A DNA stretch of 6,191 nucleotides from Desulfurococcales archaeon (GTDB lineage: Archaea > Thermoproteota > Thermoprotei_A > Sulfolobales > NBVN01), in NCBI GenBank assembly GCA_021163585.1, contig JAGGTW010000127.1, positions 1 through 6,191 of the forward strand. Reading direction: 5' to 3'. Within the stretch, counting starts at the first letter, position 1. Each line of letters opens with the position of its first letter. This document shows positions 1 through 5,822 of the stretch, piece by piece. Both the position numbers and the translations under genes were made by a program. A model generated the notes under the pieces. That model had not been told where the DNA came from. It saw only the letters and a list, made by a program, of their open reading frames with translations, and made no database searches.

Positions 1-559
1 CCTCACTCAAGGCACCTTTCTCAATATCGACCGTAGCGTTAATTCTCGTAGTGCTCTTGTTGAAGTCCCCCTCACTATTCACTAAAGCATTAAATTCTAT
101 GGTCTTGTTGTTGGAGAGTACTGCATGCCCGCTGATGGTGAGGTTCTGGCTCCCTCTCCCTGCCACCGTCTTCTGCTTTCCTTCGAGAACTACTACAAGT
201 TCCTCAAGGCCCGGCTGAGTACTGCCAAATATTTCTGTGACTGACTTGCTCTCTGGGAACATACCCGGTGCTGTCAAGTTGACTAGGAGCTCGGAGTGGA
301 GCTCCATGACCTTGCCGTCCTCAACATCGGTTGTCAGCGTGAATACCGCGTTGCAACTGCCATTAAACTTGCTGGTGCCCTCCAGGTCCGCGCTTCCGTC
401 CACGATCACGAATCCTTCACCACCGCCTTTGATATTGAAGCTTATCTCGCCAGTTACTTCGCTAGCAACTAGTACCAGCGTACTACTAGCTAGAACAGTC
501 AGCAGTACGAAGGCCACTACAGCCAGCAGGATTCCATGTTTAGTTATGCTTTTAGGCAA
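1..559 (-). CDS. Exported, probably N-glycosylated surface protein, C-terminus outside window
   Basis: Only the first 186 codons are inside the window; the frame is open to the left edge. The start is TTG at 559: an in-frame TGA lies six codons upstream and no other start codon lies between, and an AGGTG ribosome binding site sits 8 bases before it. The N-terminus is PKSITKHG followed by a hydrophobic stretch at about residues 10-32 (LLAVVAFVLLTVLASS...), which fits a signal peptide or N-terminal anchor. The rest is polar, rich in Thr, Ser, Asn and Val, and probably mostly beta strand. It has six N-x-S/T sequons (N66, N94, N139, N151, N167, N174) and a single Cys (C69). Archaeal exported proteins are often glycosylated at such sites, so a cell-surface location is inferred. 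I recognise no family and assign no function. It is transcribed divergently from the HEAT-repeat gene. Confidence 0.72.
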   Translation of the reverse strand, partial: MPKSITKHGILLAVVAFVLLTVLASSTLVLVASEVTGEISFNIKGGGEGFVIVDGSADLEGTSKFNGSCNAVFTLTTDVEDGKVMELHSELLVNLTAPGMFPESKSVTEIFGSTQPGLEELVVVLEGKQKTVAGRGSQNLTISGHAVLSNNKTIEFNALVNSEGDFNKSTTRINATVDIEKGALSE

Positions 560-594
560 TACTGATGCACCTAATCAGTTAATCCAGCTGGAGC

Positions 595-610
595 TAAAAT
601 AAATATTAGT
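595..610 (-). promoter_or_regulatory. Archaeal TATA-box promoter of the exported-protein gene
   Basis: On the minus strand this reads ACTAATATTTATTTTA, with a TATA-like core ATATTTATT at 598-606. Transcription would start near 576, giving a leader of about 17 bases that contains the AGGTG ribosome binding site (568-572) ahead of the TTG start at 559. The spacing fits archaeal TBP/TFB promoters; no start has been measured. Confidence 0.5.
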
Positions 611-808
611 TTTGAACAGTTGAGCATTAGAAATAAAAGAGAAGCAGATGGCGCACATAAATTAAAATTAATGACCGAATTAAGCACACATAAGCAACGC
701 AGATACTTACACAATAAACTACATATAGCTGACTTTGAGTAAAGTGCCTCAGTATTATTAAGCTAATCAAAACTTGCGGATATTAAGGAATTTATGAAGA
801 GTAAATAA

Positions 809-816
809 TTTAAATA
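809..816 (+). promoter_or_regulatory. TATA box upstream of leader ORF and HEAT-repeat gene
   Basis: TTTAAATA is a good match to the archaeal TATA consensus. A start about 26 bases downstream falls near 838-840, just before the AGGAG at 839-843 and the ATG at 849. The transcript would thus begin almost at the short upstream ORF and reach the HEAT-repeat start at 892 after about 50 bases. Confidence 0.6.
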
Positions 817-838
817 CTTCCGTAACACCTACTTGTTT

Positions 839-843
839 AGGAG
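839..843 (+). promoter_or_regulatory. Strong ribosome binding site before a 16-codon ORF
   Basis: AGGAG lies 5 bases upstream of ATG at 849. It is the best ribosome binding site in this leader, and it points at the short ORF rather than at the HEAT-repeat start. The HEAT-repeat start at 892 has its own weaker GGTG at 882-885. Confidence 0.5.
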
Positions 844-848
844 TTGAA

Positions 849-899
849 ATGTTGAAAATAGGTTTTCTTATAACGGACTGTGGTGTGGTAGATGGGTAG
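849..899 (+). CDS. Possible 16-residue leader peptide overlapping the HEAT-repeat start
   Basis: The ORF encodes MLKIGFLITDCGVVDG and stops at TAG 897-899. It overlaps the first bases of the HEAT-repeat gene in a different frame. Support comes from position: a TATA box and a strong AGGAG site are both well spaced for its ATG. Translation through it would deliver ribosomes onto the ATG at 892, so translational coupling is a reasonable inference. It could also be the true N-terminus of the HEAT protein separated by a frameshift, or a chance ORF. I do not recognise the peptide. Confidence 0.35.
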   Translation: MLKIGFLITDCGVVDG

Positions 900-1434
900 C
901 GAGGAACTGAGTGGCTTAATTAGTGACATTTCTAAGCGCCGCGTATACTACCTTGTCTGGCTTAGTATGAATAGGCCTGAGCTACTGAAGTACGTAACAC
1001 CCGACAGCTTAACCGAGATCGTTGCGATATTGAATAGCGGTGATTGGCACGCTAAGGCCTACGCTACACTCGTGCTGGGTTTGATGGCGTCTAGAGGTAT
1101 TCAGCTACCTGAATATGTTACGGCAGAGGTGATAAAGCTCCTCTCCGACCCGAGCGAGTACGTACGCAGCGGTGCTGCCTGGGTTCTAGGGCGTGTGGGT
1201 GGGGTTAACAGCTCGGGTAACTGCAGGGCGATATATAATTCACTAATTCAGCTCCTAGGTGATCCGTCCTGGATAGTGCGGACTGCTGCAGTTAAGTCTT
1301 TAGGTGAGCTGAATAAGGGCTGTAATTCACTGCGTAAGGTAATTGAGAGTAAGCTCTACGACGTACTAATCCATGATAAAAACGATATTGTTAGGAAAGT
1401 AGCTTACAGTATGTTGAGGAGTTACAGCGAGTAA
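892..1434 (+). CDS. Small HEAT-repeat protein
   Basis: This 180-residue cytoplasmic protein has no signal peptide or membrane segment. After a short helical N-terminus come about four helical hairpins (roughly residues 38-66, 74-103, 112-141 and 148-178). The inter-helix motifs SDPSEYVR (85-92), GDPSWIVR (123-130) and HDKNDIVR (161-168) recur with an exact 38-residue period and end in a conserved Arg. A weaker first copy is around SGDWHAK (49-55). This pattern is typical of HEAT or PBS-lyase-type repeats, which form a solenoid used for protein binding; the partner cannot be told. I chose ATG 892 because an in-frame TAG ends at 891 and GGTG lies 6 bases upstream. The gene stops 5 bases from the convergent carboxykinase stop, so the two transcripts probably overlap at their 3' ends. 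Confidence 0.85.
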   Translation: MGSEELSGLISDISKRRVYYLVWLSMNRPELLKYVTPDSLTEIVAILNSGDWHAKAYATLVLGLMASRGIQLPEYVTAEVIKLLSDPSEYVRSGAAWVLGRVGGVNSSGNCRAIYNSLIQLLGDPSWIVRTAAVKSLGELNKGCNSLRKVIESKLYDVLIHDKNDIVRKVAYSMLRSYSE

Positions 1435-1439
1435 TTGGC

Positions 1440-3245
1440 TCAGGCCTCAAAATCCATGGCTTGATAGATTTCCTTAGGAAGTCCCGGACAGTTCTTATCT
1501 AACCAGTACTTACTCTCCTCAACCTGAGCCTTCAGCAGTGCCTTGAACTCCTCCATAGTGACGTAGGTCGTGGGATCTAGCTCCCTAAGCCTGTCGGGCT
1601 TGATACCTGGGACTTCGGCAGGTACCAGCACCTTCTCACCCCACACTGGGTGTGGCTTATACTTCACAGCACCCCTGCATGCCTGCAGCAGGAAGAACTC
1701 GGTTTCCTCAATACTCGGTCTGGTACCGCCCACAGCCTTAGGTACACCGTTCTTTTCAACAAGTATTGGCTCAGGAGCCATGATCACTTTGTTGCCGAGC
1801 TTCTTCTCAGCCCACTTATACTTAGCTATGATCCTTCCAGTAGTGTTGAACTGGTAGACCTCGACAGGTTCACCCTTCTCAGCTCTCTTCTTTAGGTACT
1901 CATAGAATCTAACGACATGTGCGGTACTGGGGACACCCATATTGAATGGGAGTGCGTACCTGGCAACATACCTTACGCGGCCTATGACCTCCTTAGCCTG
2001 CGCTGGATGGCCTATCGTCCTCCCATCAGCCAGCACCTTAGCAGCAAACGCCGGGTCAGTTATTTTGACCCATGCGAAGTCAGTAAAGTAACCTGGTGTG
2101 AGGAAGACGGCAGTGGTCAGCGGTCCCGTGGACTCTATGTCACCGTCAAAGTACCCTGTGTCCTCTAAGTAGAGGACGCTCCTGGCGTTCCTATTCGGCA
2201 TTCCGAAGTACTGGAAGAGCTTGCCTTCAAAGCACGGGTTACCATTCTCATCGAATTCAGTATTCTCGTGCAGAGCCCTCGAACTCGTGGCTGCCCTCCA
2301 TAGAGCCACCTGCTCAGGTGTTAGATCCTCAGTCTTCGTCCAGCTGCCCTTCTCCGAACCTATAACCCTGTCCTCCTCAGGGCAGATAGCTACTATGTCG
2401 TCGTTCTTTATTACCTGGTCCTTAACGTACTCCAGCGGGTTAACACCGAATTCCTTAATATATTTCTTAGCGTTCTCGGGCGTCCATATGTAGAATCCGT
2501 GGGTGGACTTACCCGTGCCTGTGAGGCCCCAGAAGCAGGCAACCACCCTCTTCCAGGTGCCGTCAGCTCTCTTAACTGTGAACTCCCTCAATGCCGCATG
2601 CTCTCCGGTGCACCCCCTCTGATATACGTGAAAGATCCAGTGGGTGAGTACTGCCTTCTTGACCTCCCCTTGATATGAGGACATCGTTATTATTGTGAAG
2701 TAGTGGTGCGGGAACCTCATAACCATGAGTAGCTTGTCTTTACCAGGTATCTTAGGATTTCCTAGGTAGTGCGGCACAACAAATACCTCAGCATCAGGCT
2801 TCTCGTCTGGTGGTGCAGGGTACACTAGTTGCTTCCACCTGTACGCTAAGTCAGGAAACTGTGGGTCTACGTAGACCGTAGCATGCATCTGGACCCTAGT
2901 GCCTGGCTTACCGACATATCCATCGACCTTGATCAGCGGGCCCTGAGCGAGGATGTGCTCTAACACCCTGACCATCAGGAGTTTGTGTTCGTACTTCACG
3001 TCCTCGTCACGCTCAATGACCACAGTATTAGCTGCTGACCTACTCCATATGTTGGAGGCCCAGTTCCATGAGCCGTTCCTGTACTGAGTGCCGTAGAGCT
3101 TAGCCCTGTCAAATAAGTCCGGGGGATTGTCCAATAATGCCTTAAGACCTGCCTTCTCCTTCAGCTCTATGATCTTCCTGAAAACCTCCTTAAACTTCTC
3201 GGGAGTTATTTCCTCGATTCTAGGTATCACGCCCAAAGCTCTCAC
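1440..3245 (-). CDS. pckA: Phosphoenolpyruvate carboxykinase (ATP), divergent archaeal form
   Basis: This 601-residue cytoplasmic enzyme is predicted to catalyse oxaloacetate + ATP to PEP + CO2 + ADP, feeding gluconeogenesis or running in reverse for anaplerosis. Aligning by eye with E. coli PckA, I see the counterpart of Arg65 at R69, Tyr207/Lys212/Lys213 at Y191/K196/K197 (SYQGEVKK), the metal ligand His232 at H216 (19 residues after the Lys, as in E. coli), the P-loop GLTGTGKST at 240-248, the Asp pair of the second kinase motif at D282/D283, and the Arg333 counterpart probably at R355. The C-terminal LDPTTY (556-561) also matches the family. It is longer than the bacterial enzyme (about 540), mainly from an insertion between the P-loop and the Asp pair. 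The GTG start at 3245 has an in-frame TAG seven codons upstream and no ribosome binding site, which suggests a leaderless mRNA. Confidence 0.9.
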   Translation of the reverse strand: MRALGVIPRIEEITPEKFKEVFRKIIELKEKAGLKALLDNPPDLFDRAKLYGTQYRNGSWNWASNIWSRSAANTVVIERDEDVKYEHKLLMVRVLEHILAQGPLIKVDGYVGKPGTRVQMHATVYVDPQFPDLAYRWKQLVYPAPPDEKPDAEVFVVPHYLGNPKIPGKDKLLMVMRFPHHYFTIITMSSYQGEVKKAVLTHWIFHVYQRGCTGEHAALREFTVKRADGTWKRVVACFWGLTGTGKSTHGFYIWTPENAKKYIKEFGVNPLEYVKDQVIKNDDIVAICPEEDRVIGSEKGSWTKTEDLTPEQVALWRAATSSRALHENTEFDENGNPCFEGKLFQYFGMPNRNARSVLYLEDTGYFDGDIESTGPLTTAVFLTPGYFTDFAWVKITDPAFAAKVLADGRTIGHPAQAKEVIGRVRYVARYALPFNMGVPSTAHVVRFYEYLKKRAEKGEPVEVYQFNTTGRIIAKYKWAEKKLGNKVIMAPEPILVEKNGVPKAVGGTRPSIEETEFFLLQACRGAVKYKPHPVWGEKVLVPAEVPGIKPDRLRELDPTTYVTMEEFKALLKAQVEESKYWLDKNCPGLPKEIYQAMDFEA

Positions 3246-3264
3246 ACAAAGGATGATGTTAGGC

Positions 3265-3300
3265 TAACTAATAACTGTTTCGCGGTTTGTGTATTAGTTA
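3265..3300. repeat. Perfect 9-bp inverted repeat at the pckA promoter
   Basis: TAACTAATA (3265-3273) is matched exactly by its reverse complement TATTAGTTA (3292-3300), with 18 bases between and an arm-to-arm centre distance of 27 bases. One arm covers the TATA-like element of pckA and the other lies at about -47 to -55 from the start codon. The layout resembles an operator for a dimeric regulator spanning about two and a half helical turns. The region is AT-rich, so chance is possible. Confidence 0.45.
3268..3275 (-). promoter_or_regulatory. TATA-like element of a leaderless pckA promoter
   Basis: On the minus strand this reads GTTATTAG, centred 26 bases upstream of the GTG start. That spacing, and the absence of a ribosome binding site, fit a transcript starting at or next to the start codon. 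The box is a weak consensus match, so the promoter may need an activator. It lies within the left arm of an inverted repeat. Confidence 0.45.
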
Positions 3301-3477
3301 CAGATATTAAGTTAATTTATAATATATTATGATTTGAAATGATTAAAACATGAAGCAAGTAAAAAATGTTATTAATTCTACACGTACGATGAATACCTAT
3401 TTACGTAATAGTATTAATAAATAGCGCTTAGTACTAACTCTCTTAGCCTGTGGAACTGGCTTAAGTTATTTCAGTTT

Positions 3478-3482
3478 AAAAA
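3478..3482 (-). terminator. T-run, possible terminator of the NicX-like gene
   Basis: The minus strand has TGTTTTTAAA about 34 bases after the stop codon of the gene ending at 3516. Archaeal RNA polymerase terminates at such T-runs without needing a hairpin. Five T's is short, so support is weak. Confidence 0.3.
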
Positions 3483-3515
3483 CATTTTTAAATCCTTAGT
3501 TAATGTGAGTGAATA

Positions 3516-4604
3516 CTACGCCTTCCCCAACTTCTTAGCTATTTCCTTAAGTCCCGGGTGGACGACTCTACCATTATCGAGTATCTGAACATCGTCCAGC
3601 CAGACCGAGCTATTGAGGCATATGCCGTCGGTATGACTGGCAGCCTGCCTCCCTCCAATATCTGGTGCTAGCATTGGGCCTACATACCCTAAACCCCACT
3701 CAGTACAGCCCCACACTCTTTCATCCTCTAAGATATTGCCTGTCAGCCTAGCACCTGGGTTGAAGCCGTAGCAAACGTGCGCCAGCAGGAACATGTTGGG
3801 GTCATTGAAGCTCCTCAGCCATGCCTCGAACTGGGCTGCGTCAGGTCCGCCATCGATTTTAACTACTTTCCCGTTCTTGACGTGAAGTCTCACCGGCGTC
3901 CTTACTAAACCTAGTGGTGGGTATATGGATCCGTCAAACACTATAGTTCCGTTAATTGACTCGAAGTCAGGTGACCAACCGATCTGTCCAGCGAGGAAGT
4001 GTGCTCCAGGCGTGTCAGCATAGCCTGGCTCGGATTGGACAGGTCTCTCAGGGTGGTTATCGAACTCTACGTTAGTTCCAGCAGGCGTCGTGATCTTTAT
4101 GTGTTTAGCCCTAGCAGTCAGCTCAGTCACCTTATCCTGGAACTCCTTCAGTACTGGAAAGTTTACTCTACCTATGCACCTAACCATCATGTCGGCATGC
4201 ATGCCCACCAAGCAGAGGTACCTAAGCTTCTTATTCTCCTTCATCGCTACTTCCCAAGGTGTTGAGTAGAGAAGCCATTGATTGTTGAACTCCACCCAGG
4301 CATCAGCTTCTTTGAGGGCGGCCGTCAGTGCGTTCACAGGTAGCATGGGGTCGGCGGCCTTACCTATACCCAGGGGTGAGGGGGTAATTACTACCATGGG
4401 CTTAGCACCTACAGCAAACGCGGCAGCAGCTGTCATTGAGACTACCTTCATGTCGGACTCTGTATCAGCTGTGATCACGAAGACCTCATCCGGCTTCAAC
4501 TTAAGAAGCTCCTCAACTAAGATCTTAGCTGACTTATACAGCTCATAGTCATAGGTCGTACCACTTAGTAAGCTCGGAAGACCCGGAGGTAGAATCGCAG
4601 CCAT
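3516..4604 (-). CDS. M29/NicX-superfamily protein with a His-His-Asp site (putative Fe(II) dioxygenase-like)
   Basis: This 362-residue cytoplasmic protein belongs to the aminopeptidase M29-like superfamily that also contains NicX (2,5-dihydroxypyridine 5,6-dioxygenase). Family landmarks are PAGTNVEFD at 174-182, INGTIVFDGS at 217-226, GFNPGARLTG at 280-289 and SHTDG at 323-327. Compared with its neighbour (4734-5795), the M29 ligand positions are changed: Q207 for the first Glu, H276 for the second Glu, E302 for His, while H324 and D326 of the His-x-Asp remain. The set H276/H324/D326 resembles the iron site I recall for NicX (H265/H318/D320), in position as well as type. It is therefore probably not a metallopeptidase; its substrate is unknown. 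ATG 4604 is preferred because AAGGTG lies 6 bases upstream and the family homology begins soon after. A GTG at 4658 would add 18 residues. The gene has its own promoter. Confidence 0.82.
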   Translation of the reverse strand: MAAILPPGLPSLLSGTTYDYELYKSAKILVEELLKLKPDEVFVITADTESDMKVVSMTAAAAFAVGAKPMVVITPSPLGIGKAADPMLPVNALTAALKEADAWVEFNNQWLLYSTPWEVAMKENKKLRYLCLVGMHADMMVRCIGRVNFPVLKEFQDKVTELTARAKHIKITTPAGTNVEFDNHPERPVQSEPGYADTPGAHFLAGQIGWSPDFESINGTIVFDGSIYPPLGLVRTPVRLHVKNGKVVKIDGGPDAAQFEAWLRSFNDPNMFLLAHVCYGFNPGARLTGNILEDERVWGCTEWGLGYVGPMLAPDIGGRQAASHTDGICLNSSVWLDDVQILDNGRVVHPGLKEIAKKLGKA

Positions 4605-4610
4605 GAAGCA

Positions 4611-4616
4611 CACCTT
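4611..4616 (-). promoter_or_regulatory. Ribosome binding site that favours the ATG start at 4604
   Basis: AAGGTG on the minus strand lies 6 bases before ATG 4604, a close match to the GGAGGTGAT expected from the archaeal 16S rRNA 3' end. The alternative GTG at 4658 has no clear site, which is why the shorter protein is preferred. Confidence 0.6.
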
Positions 4617-4683
4617 CAAACACTTACTTAAGTCTAGCAATAAAGCTCTTTCGCCCACCGAACATACGACAAGTAATACGGAG

Positions 4684-4691
4684 TTATTTAA
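4684..4691 (-). promoter_or_regulatory. TATA box of the NicX-like gene
   Basis: The minus strand reads TTAAATAA. The predicted start is near 4660-4662, which gives a leader of about 57 bases to ATG 4604 or an almost leaderless message for GTG 4658. A weaker second box, CTTTATTG at 4638-4645, would start transcripts near 4616, just ahead of the AAGGTG ribosome binding site. Confidence 0.5.
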
Positions 4692-4694
4692 GTG

Positions 4695-4699
4695 AAAAA
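4695..4699 (-). terminator. T-run, possible terminator of the M29 peptidase-like gene
   Basis: The minus strand has CTTGTTTTTCAC about 35 bases after the stop codon at 4734. It sits only 3 bases upstream of the next gene's TATA box, so termination of one gene and initiation of the next appear packed together. The evidence is a short T-run only. Confidence 0.35.
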
Positions 4700-4733
4700 C
4701 AAGCTTTTCGTTGATTATCTTTGACTCACTCGT

Positions 4734-5795
4734 TTACTCCACCAACCACTTACCCTTCTCGATCAGCTTAACTCCGTCAGCGTAGAGGTCAGGGCTCGGT
4801 ATGACGAAGTCCTGGTGAATGTCTGCTTCTACCTTACCGCCCATGTGCGCGTTATCACCTATCGCTATGTGTATGGTGCCCTTAATCTTTTCAGCCTCCA
4901 AGATGTTGTCGGGCCTCCTAGCATTCGGGTTGCTACCTATGCCTAACTCAGCAATGTTTCTCCTAGCCTCATAAACCGTCCCCTCCTTCTTAGGCTCCAG
5001 CCCCAGTAACTCCCTGTAGTAGTCCCCTACTTTCCCGCCGCCATCGACCCTAACCACTAAGCCTTTTTCAACGTAGAACACCATGTTCTCCTCTAGACCT
5101 GGGTACCAGCCCTTCTCAACAACGAATTTACCGCTTGCGGTGCCCTCTAAAGGAGCGATGAACAGCTCCCCAGCTGGCAAGTTGCCGAAGGCGCCTGGCT
5201 CAGTCAGAATGCCTGTGTCCAGACCCCACGTCCTGCCCTCAACACTCAAGGTTATGTCCGTACCTGACTCAGTAACCACCCTCATGGTCTTCTTGCCCTT
5301 CAGTGCCTCAGCTAGCTTCTTCGATGACTCATGAATGTACTTGTAGTCAGCCGCCATCGGACCTCCGGGCTCGAACATTTCAGCTAGGAACATAGGCATG
5401 CTGGCTACCCTTGCCCCCGCCTTATTAGCCTCAGCCCTGGCATTCGTGTGCGTGAGTGAGAACGACGTGATCGCAACAACTACCTGTGCTTGCTTCATCT
5501 TCTCAGCTACATAGCTTGGGGGCTCAACACCGTGCCTACCAGTACATGGGTACACTAAGAACTCCACTGCACAGTCCTTAAATTCCTCCTTAGCTATCTC
5601 GTACACAGTCCTACACAGGAGTGAGCGCCTAACAATATCACCTAATTTCTCAGCATCGTATTCAAGCCAGTGCTTTGAGTCAGGGAAGTCCGTAACTACT
5701 AGGACCTTCTCACCAGGCTTGACCCCCATGTTGACCTTAAACATGTTGATGACTGCTTCTCTTATTTTCTCTTTATTGATACCGGCAGCAGACAT
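4734..5795 (-). CDS. M29-family metallopeptidase-like protein (leucyl aminopeptidase / aminopeptidase T type)
   Basis: This 353-residue cytoplasmic protein has the M29 layout: an N-terminal alpha/beta domain with MGVKPGEKVLVVTD at 23-36, then a C-terminal metal-binding domain. It keeps the ligand positions known from AmpT/AmpS-type enzymes: E210 in NLPAGELFIAP, E283 in IAELGIGSNPNA, H309 in GTIHIAIGDN, and H327/D329 in IHQDF. The Tyr that follows the first His by seven residues in those enzymes (Y352 in my recollection of AmpT numbering) is not present. A dinuclear-metal aminopeptidase acting on small peptides is the family expectation; the natural substrate is not evident. ATG 5795 has GAGGG 7 bases upstream and a TATA box at good spacing. 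The gene lies upstream of a divergent paralogue on the same strand, with about 130 bases between them. Confidence 0.85.
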   Translation of the reverse strand: MSAAGINKEKIREAVINMFKVNMGVKPGEKVLVVTDFPDSKHWLEYDAEKLGDIVRRSLLCRTVYEIAKEEFKDCAVEFLVYPCTGRHGVEPPSYVAEKMKQAQVVVAITSFSLTHTNARAEANKAGARVASMPMFLAEMFEPGGPMAADYKYIHESSKKLAEALKGKKTMRVVTESGTDITLSVEGRTWGLDTGILTEPGAFGNLPAGELFIAPLEGTASGKFVVEKGWYPGLEENMVFYVEKGLVVRVDGGGKVGDYYRELLGLEPKKEGTVYEARRNIAELGIGSNPNARRPDNILEAEKIKGTIHIAIGDNAHMGGKVEADIHQDFVIPSPDLYADGVKLIEKGKWLVE

Positions 5796-5822
5796 TGGAG
5801 AACCCTCAAGAAGAAGTAGGCG

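Larger units (their letters stand above)
560..848. other. AT-rich divergent intergenic region
   Basis: This stretch of about 290 bases separates the minus-strand exported-protein gene from the plus-strand HEAT-repeat gene. It holds one promoter at each end. The only ORFs I find inside are very short, for example 671-742 on the plus strand (23 codons) and a GTG-started minus-strand ORF of about 20 codons. I see no tRNA, no convincing C/D-box RNA, no tandem repeat and no long inverted repeat. Confidence 0.6.

Noticed and set aside
237..602. 121-codon plus-strand ORF near the left end
   Set aside because: It is Ser/Thr/Pro/Leu-rich and antisense to the minus-strand frame, which has a signal peptide, a ribosome binding site and a TATA box. 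The minus strand explains the region better.
1570..2493. Several plus-strand ORFs of 81-95 codons
   Set aside because: All lie antisense within the carboxykinase gene, whose active-site motifs are clear, and none resembles a known protein.
3246..3515. Possible small RNA gene in the spacer upstream of pckA
   Set aside because: TGATG-like strings occur, but I could not find a matching C/D box pair at proper spacing or a stable GC-rich stem as expected for a hyperthermophile RNA.
3999..4548. Plus-strand ORFs opposite the NicX-like gene
   Set aside because: They are mirror frames of a gene with conserved family motifs and have no promoter or ribosome binding site of their own.
3516..5795. Nicotinate or hydroxypyridine degradation cluster based on NicX similarity
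   Set aside because: Apart from the metal-ligand resemblance and a nearby DAO-type oxidoreductase, no other gene of that pathway is present in the window, so naming a pathway would be unsupported.
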